In this document: positions 61,689-64,000 of the stretch, piece after piece
Position numbering within the stretch: position 1 is the first letter of the stretch
Layout: every line of letters begins with the position of its first letter
Source: Anaeromonas frigoriresistens
GTDB lineage: Bacteria; Bacillota; Clostridia; Tissierellales; SIT17
Direction of reading: 5' to 3'
Length of the DNA stretch: 64,000 nucleotides
NCBI RefSeq assembly: GCF_016820655.1
Contig: NZ_WSFT01000029.1
Span: 38,078 to 102,077 of the forward strand
Translations under genes and position numbers: made by a program
Notes under the pieces: model-generated
The model's database searches: none
What the model was told of the DNA's origin: nothing
What the model saw: only the letters and a program-made list of their open reading frames with translations

Positions 61689-62301
61689 AAAAAACTTATT
61701 CAGAAGAAAATAAACTTGGTAAGAAAAGTGGAAGAAAAAGTAAATAACTCTCCTGCTTTTTTTATTGTTACTTCAGGCAAAGATAACCTATATTTTTAAA
61801 TTGAAAAGAAAATGTATTAAAGAGAGAAAGGATATGAAGGAATTATAAAAATGAGGTTGAAATTATTGAAAATAGAAGGATTGAGGGAAGGATTGAAAAA
61901 ATTCTCTCAGTCTTTTTTTCTACATGCATCCCTCTAGTTTTTTTATTTAATACTTGTATTTACTCCTTATATTTCACTCTTAACCCTGCCTCTCTTCTTA
62001 CCGACTTTTTTTGCATAGATTGAATAATAATTGTAAAATACAGGAAATGAAAATTTGATATTTCAGGAAGACTTTATTTGCTTGAAAAAAATGGGAGGTT
62101 GAAAAGTAGGTGTTTTTAAGAGATAGTTCTTACCGAGTTTTTTTTGATATGACAGAAGTATCTTATCTTTTAAATACTTTTATTAGGAAAACACTTTGTT
62201 TTATATAAAAATTTGGGAAAAAAAGAAAATAATAAAAGGAATTATCATAATAAATAGAGAATTATATATAGAATATTCAATTAATAAAGTGAGATGATGT
62301 C
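61594..62301 (+). other. Long gene-poor region with orphan signals
   Basis: About 700 bases without a supportable gene. It holds two Spo0A-type boxes, an orphan terminator at 61879-61919, and two copies of TTCTTACCGA(C/G)TTTTTTT at 61995 and 62127 (132 bp apart). Homopurine and homopyrimidine runs are frequent. The short frames present have weak ribosome sites. Confidence 0.6.
61879..61919 (+). terminator. Orphan intrinsic terminator
   Basis: GATTGAGGGAA / TTCTCTCAGTC, eleven pairs including G-U, then seven T. No gene ends before it after the glmS terminator 290 bp upstream. Confidence 0.65.
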
Positions 62302-63398
62302 ATGGGATAAATATAAAAGAATTAAACAAAGTTGATATAGTTATTATATTTGATTATGATCCTGAAATAATAAAAAGAATTAGAAAAATCCATGGGCGTA
62401 GATGGGAATCAAAAAAGAGATATTGGATTATACCAAATGATGCTAAAAGTAAAACAAAGCTAATGGATGTATTAAGAGATTATGATATTAATTGGAGCAA
62501 TATATTTAAATTCACTATAATAAATTTTGATGATTTATCTAATTTTGACAGAGAAAAAGTTATAAATGAAATGAACAAACAATTAACATTAAAGGGATTT
62601 ACTTATAAAACAAAAAGAACATATATAGGACATATTAAAAGATTTTTAGACTATGTAGATAAAAAAGAAACTGAATTGAATAAGCAGGATATAGAAATAT
62701 ATATGTACTACCTATTAAACAATTGTGATTGCAGTCATTCCTATGTGAATCAAGCTATTAGTTCAATTAAATTTGTATACAAATACGTATTAAAGAAAGG
62801 TAACGTAGTGTATGAGCTACCAAGACCTAAGAAGGAGAAGAAATTACCAAATGTACTATCTGAAGAAGAGGTTTTAGAGATTCTGAATGCAGTTTCAAAT
62901 TATAAGCATAAAGCTATACTTTATTTGATTTATTCTCCAGGACTTAGAATAGGAGAGGTAGTAAGGCTAAAAATAGATGATATAGATAGTAAACGAATGC
63001 TTATACACGTTAAGCAAGGTAAAGGGAGAAAGGATAGATATACAATATTATCTCAAGTTTCATTAGATATGCTAAGAAAGTATGCAAGTATAGAAAAACC
63101 AAAAGATTGGTTATTTCCTGGAGGGAAAGAGGGAACATTTCTAACTGAAAGATCAGTACAAAAAGTATTTAAAAATGCCTGGAAAAAAGCCAATATAAAT
63201 AAGGAAGCTTCAGTTCACACATTGAGACATTCCTTCGCAACACATTTATTGGAAGGAGGAACCGATCTAAGGTATATTCAAGAATTATTAGGACATAAAA
63301 GCTCAAAAACAGCAGAAATATATACTCATGTAAGTAAAACCAATCTAAATAAAATAGAAAGTCCATTAGATAGGTTATTGAAAGGGGGAGATAAATAA
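62302..63398 (+). pseudogene. Tyrosine recombinase with N-terminal frameshift
   Basis: From ATG 62463 the frame gives 311 residues with a SAM-like core-binding domain and a complete catalytic domain: SPGLRIGEV, KQGKGRKDR, HTLRHSFATHL, LGHKSS and Y in EIYTHV. Upstream the same frame is open back to 62298 and encodes IVIIFDYDPEIIKRI, then HGRRWESKKRYWIIPND, a short HARP-like module seen at the start of related integrases, but it has no start codon. The well-placed ATG at 62302 (after GTGAG) reads ATG GGA TAA; one lost G in the GGGG run would join it to the open frame, for about 365 residues. Either a recent pseudogene, a sequencing error, or a shorter protein from 62463. Confidence 0.78.
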
Positions 63399-63417
63399 CA
63401 GAAATAAGCAGATATTA

Positions 63418-63478
63418 CCGAACTAGGATTCGGGAACACCTATATATAAGTATAAATGACGAAATATTGGTTCGGGAA
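63418..63478. repeat. CCGAA / TTCGG repeats before the glycosylase gene
   Basis: CCGAAC-TAGG-ATTCGG (63418-63433) is an inverted repeat one base away from a LexA box (GAAC-N4-ATTC); TTCGGGAA recurs at 63429 and 63471. Possible SOS operator or recombination site. Confidence 0.4.
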
Positions 63479-63538
63479 GATATTGTTATGTGAAATTTTT
63501 GCAGTTGGTTTAATGAGTAAGCAAAGGAGGAAAAGCAA

Positions 63539-64000
63539 GTGAATATTAACGAGTGTATAAACTGTGACCATCTTTCGTGTAGTGATATAAATGAAAGTGG
63601 GTTTTTAGTACCTACGAAAAATATAAAAAAGGAAAAAATAAAGATTTTGATGATATCTGAAGTACCACCAGATAAAAAGAAAGATTACTTTTATTCATCC
63701 GATAAATCTGACTATATGAAAACTACTATTCAGGCTTTTAAAGATGCGGGTGTAGAAGTTAACAGATTAAATGAACTAGAAGAATTAGGAGTATATTTAA
63801 CAACTGCTGTAAAATGCCCTAAACTTCAATATAGGATATCAGCTAAAACTATAAAAAATTGTTCAAAGATTCTTGAAAAAGAAATAAGTTATTTTCCAAA
63901 TATTCAAGTCTATTTATTAATGGGGGATGTAGCTATAAAAGCTATGAATTATATATGGAAAAGAAAAAGTGGTGAGAAAGTAATTCCTAATGGTTCAACT
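63539..64000 (+). CDS. Uracil-DNA glycosylase, family-4-like (partial, runs off the window)
   Basis: 154 codons from a GTG with GCAAAGGAGG upstream, open to the window end. C6-x2-C9 and C14 at the N-terminus and C93 / C108 (AVKCPK...KNCSK) have the spacing of the [4Fe-4S] ligands of family-4 uracil-DNA glycosylases; ILMISEVPP corresponds to the uracil-binding GE(A/P)PG motif, and IQVYLLMGDVAIKAM to the following strand. It would remove uracil from DNA. The remaining third of the domain, including the final His motif, lies outside. Variant motif 1 suggests a divergent subfamily. Confidence 0.75.
   Translation, partial: MNINECINCDHLSCSDINESGFLVPTKNIKKEKIKILMISEVPPDKKKDYFYSSDKSDYMKTTIQAFKDAGVEVNRLNELEELGVYLTTAVKCPKLQYRISAKTIKNCSKILEKEISYFPNIQVYLLMGDVAIKAMNYIWKRKSGEKVIPNGST

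Noticed and set aside
61771..61800. GGCAAAGATAACC as a c-di-GMP (GEMM) riboswitch
   Set aside because: Only a short core similarity; the second helix and tetraloop receptor expected for that class could not be found.
61851..61937. 28-residue frame (MRLKLLKIEGL...) over the orphan terminator
   Set aside because: Amphipathic look, but the AAGG site is weak and the frame runs through the terminator stem.
1..64000. CRISPR arrays, tRNA and rRNA genes
   Set aside because: No regularly spaced repeats with unique spacers, no T-loop GTTCGAATC patterns within a cloverleaf, and no rRNA-like conserved blocks were seen.

Overview
The window reads as chromosome of a low-GC, anaerobic, spore-forming Firmicute of the class Clostridia. 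Evidence: AT-rich codon use, strong GGAGG-type ribosome sites, spore coat cotJ genes, candidate Spo0A boxes, two rubrerythrins with a PerR-like regulator, and a ferredoxin-dependent branched-chain 2-oxoacid pathway ending in butyrate kinases, as in amino-acid (Stickland) fermenters. A Tissierellales-like host would fit, but that is inference; no rRNA or other marker is present.

Layout. (1) 1-10.2 kb is the right part of a prophage or mobile element: tail protein end, beta-helix tail spike, an embedded O-acyltransferase, holin, amidase endolysin, two membrane proteins, a small cassette behind a LexA (SOS) box, a PPR-like/HNH nuclease, an XRE regulator, a frameshifted FtsK-like translocase and a replication-relaxation protein. 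(2) 10.4-17.1 kb holds housekeeping and stress genes: butanol-type dehydrogenase, DUF4003 protein, two tandem GNATs, a PerR-like regulator with its box, rubrerythrin and a DUF302 protein. (3) 17.4-24.0 kb is a metal/stress island: a CopB-type ATPase with an exact PerR-box consensus upstream, a four-gene minus-strand operon of small Cys/His/Met-rich proteins, and a sensor kinase plus NtrC-type activator. The intergenic region between them carries two divergent sigma-54 promoters, one leading into a ~65-nt terminator-bounded transcript. (4) 24.0-31.2 kb: tcdA, an orphan large serine recombinase, a lipoprotein, the cotJ operon with a truncated cotJC, an EamA transporter and a DUF1576 protein. (5) 31.4-45.7 kb: an ArsR-type regulator and a four-domain CoA-disulfide reductase/rhodanese/TusA/DsrE fusion, then signalling genes (MASE3-GGDEF, MASE3-PP2C, receiver-PP2C, a PAS kinase), rubrerythrin, ABC-F, PrsW and CapA.

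(6) 45.8-61.5 kb: cdaA-cdaR and glmM-glmS, normally adjacent, are separated by about 10 kb carrying a BkdR-like sigma-54 activator, a three-copy TGCA-N6-TGCA enhancer array, a sigma-54 promoter, and the operon buk-ptb-buk / P-loop ATPase / ferredoxin-vorB-vorA-vorC, plus a YitT protein. Together these would convert branched-chain 2-oxoacids to acyl-CoA, acyl-phosphate and ATP. A glmS ribozyme precedes glmS. (7) 61.5-64.0 kb: a long gene-poor stretch with three TGTCGAA boxes and an orphan terminator, a tyrosine recombinase whose start is out of frame by one base, and the start of a family-4-like uracil-DNA glycosylase running off the end.

The main candidates for something undescribed are the sigma-54 metal island with its possible small RNA, the PPR-like/HNH protein in the mobile element, and the sigma-54 catabolic cluster inserted in the cda-glm locus. 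No tRNA, rRNA or CRISPR array was seen.
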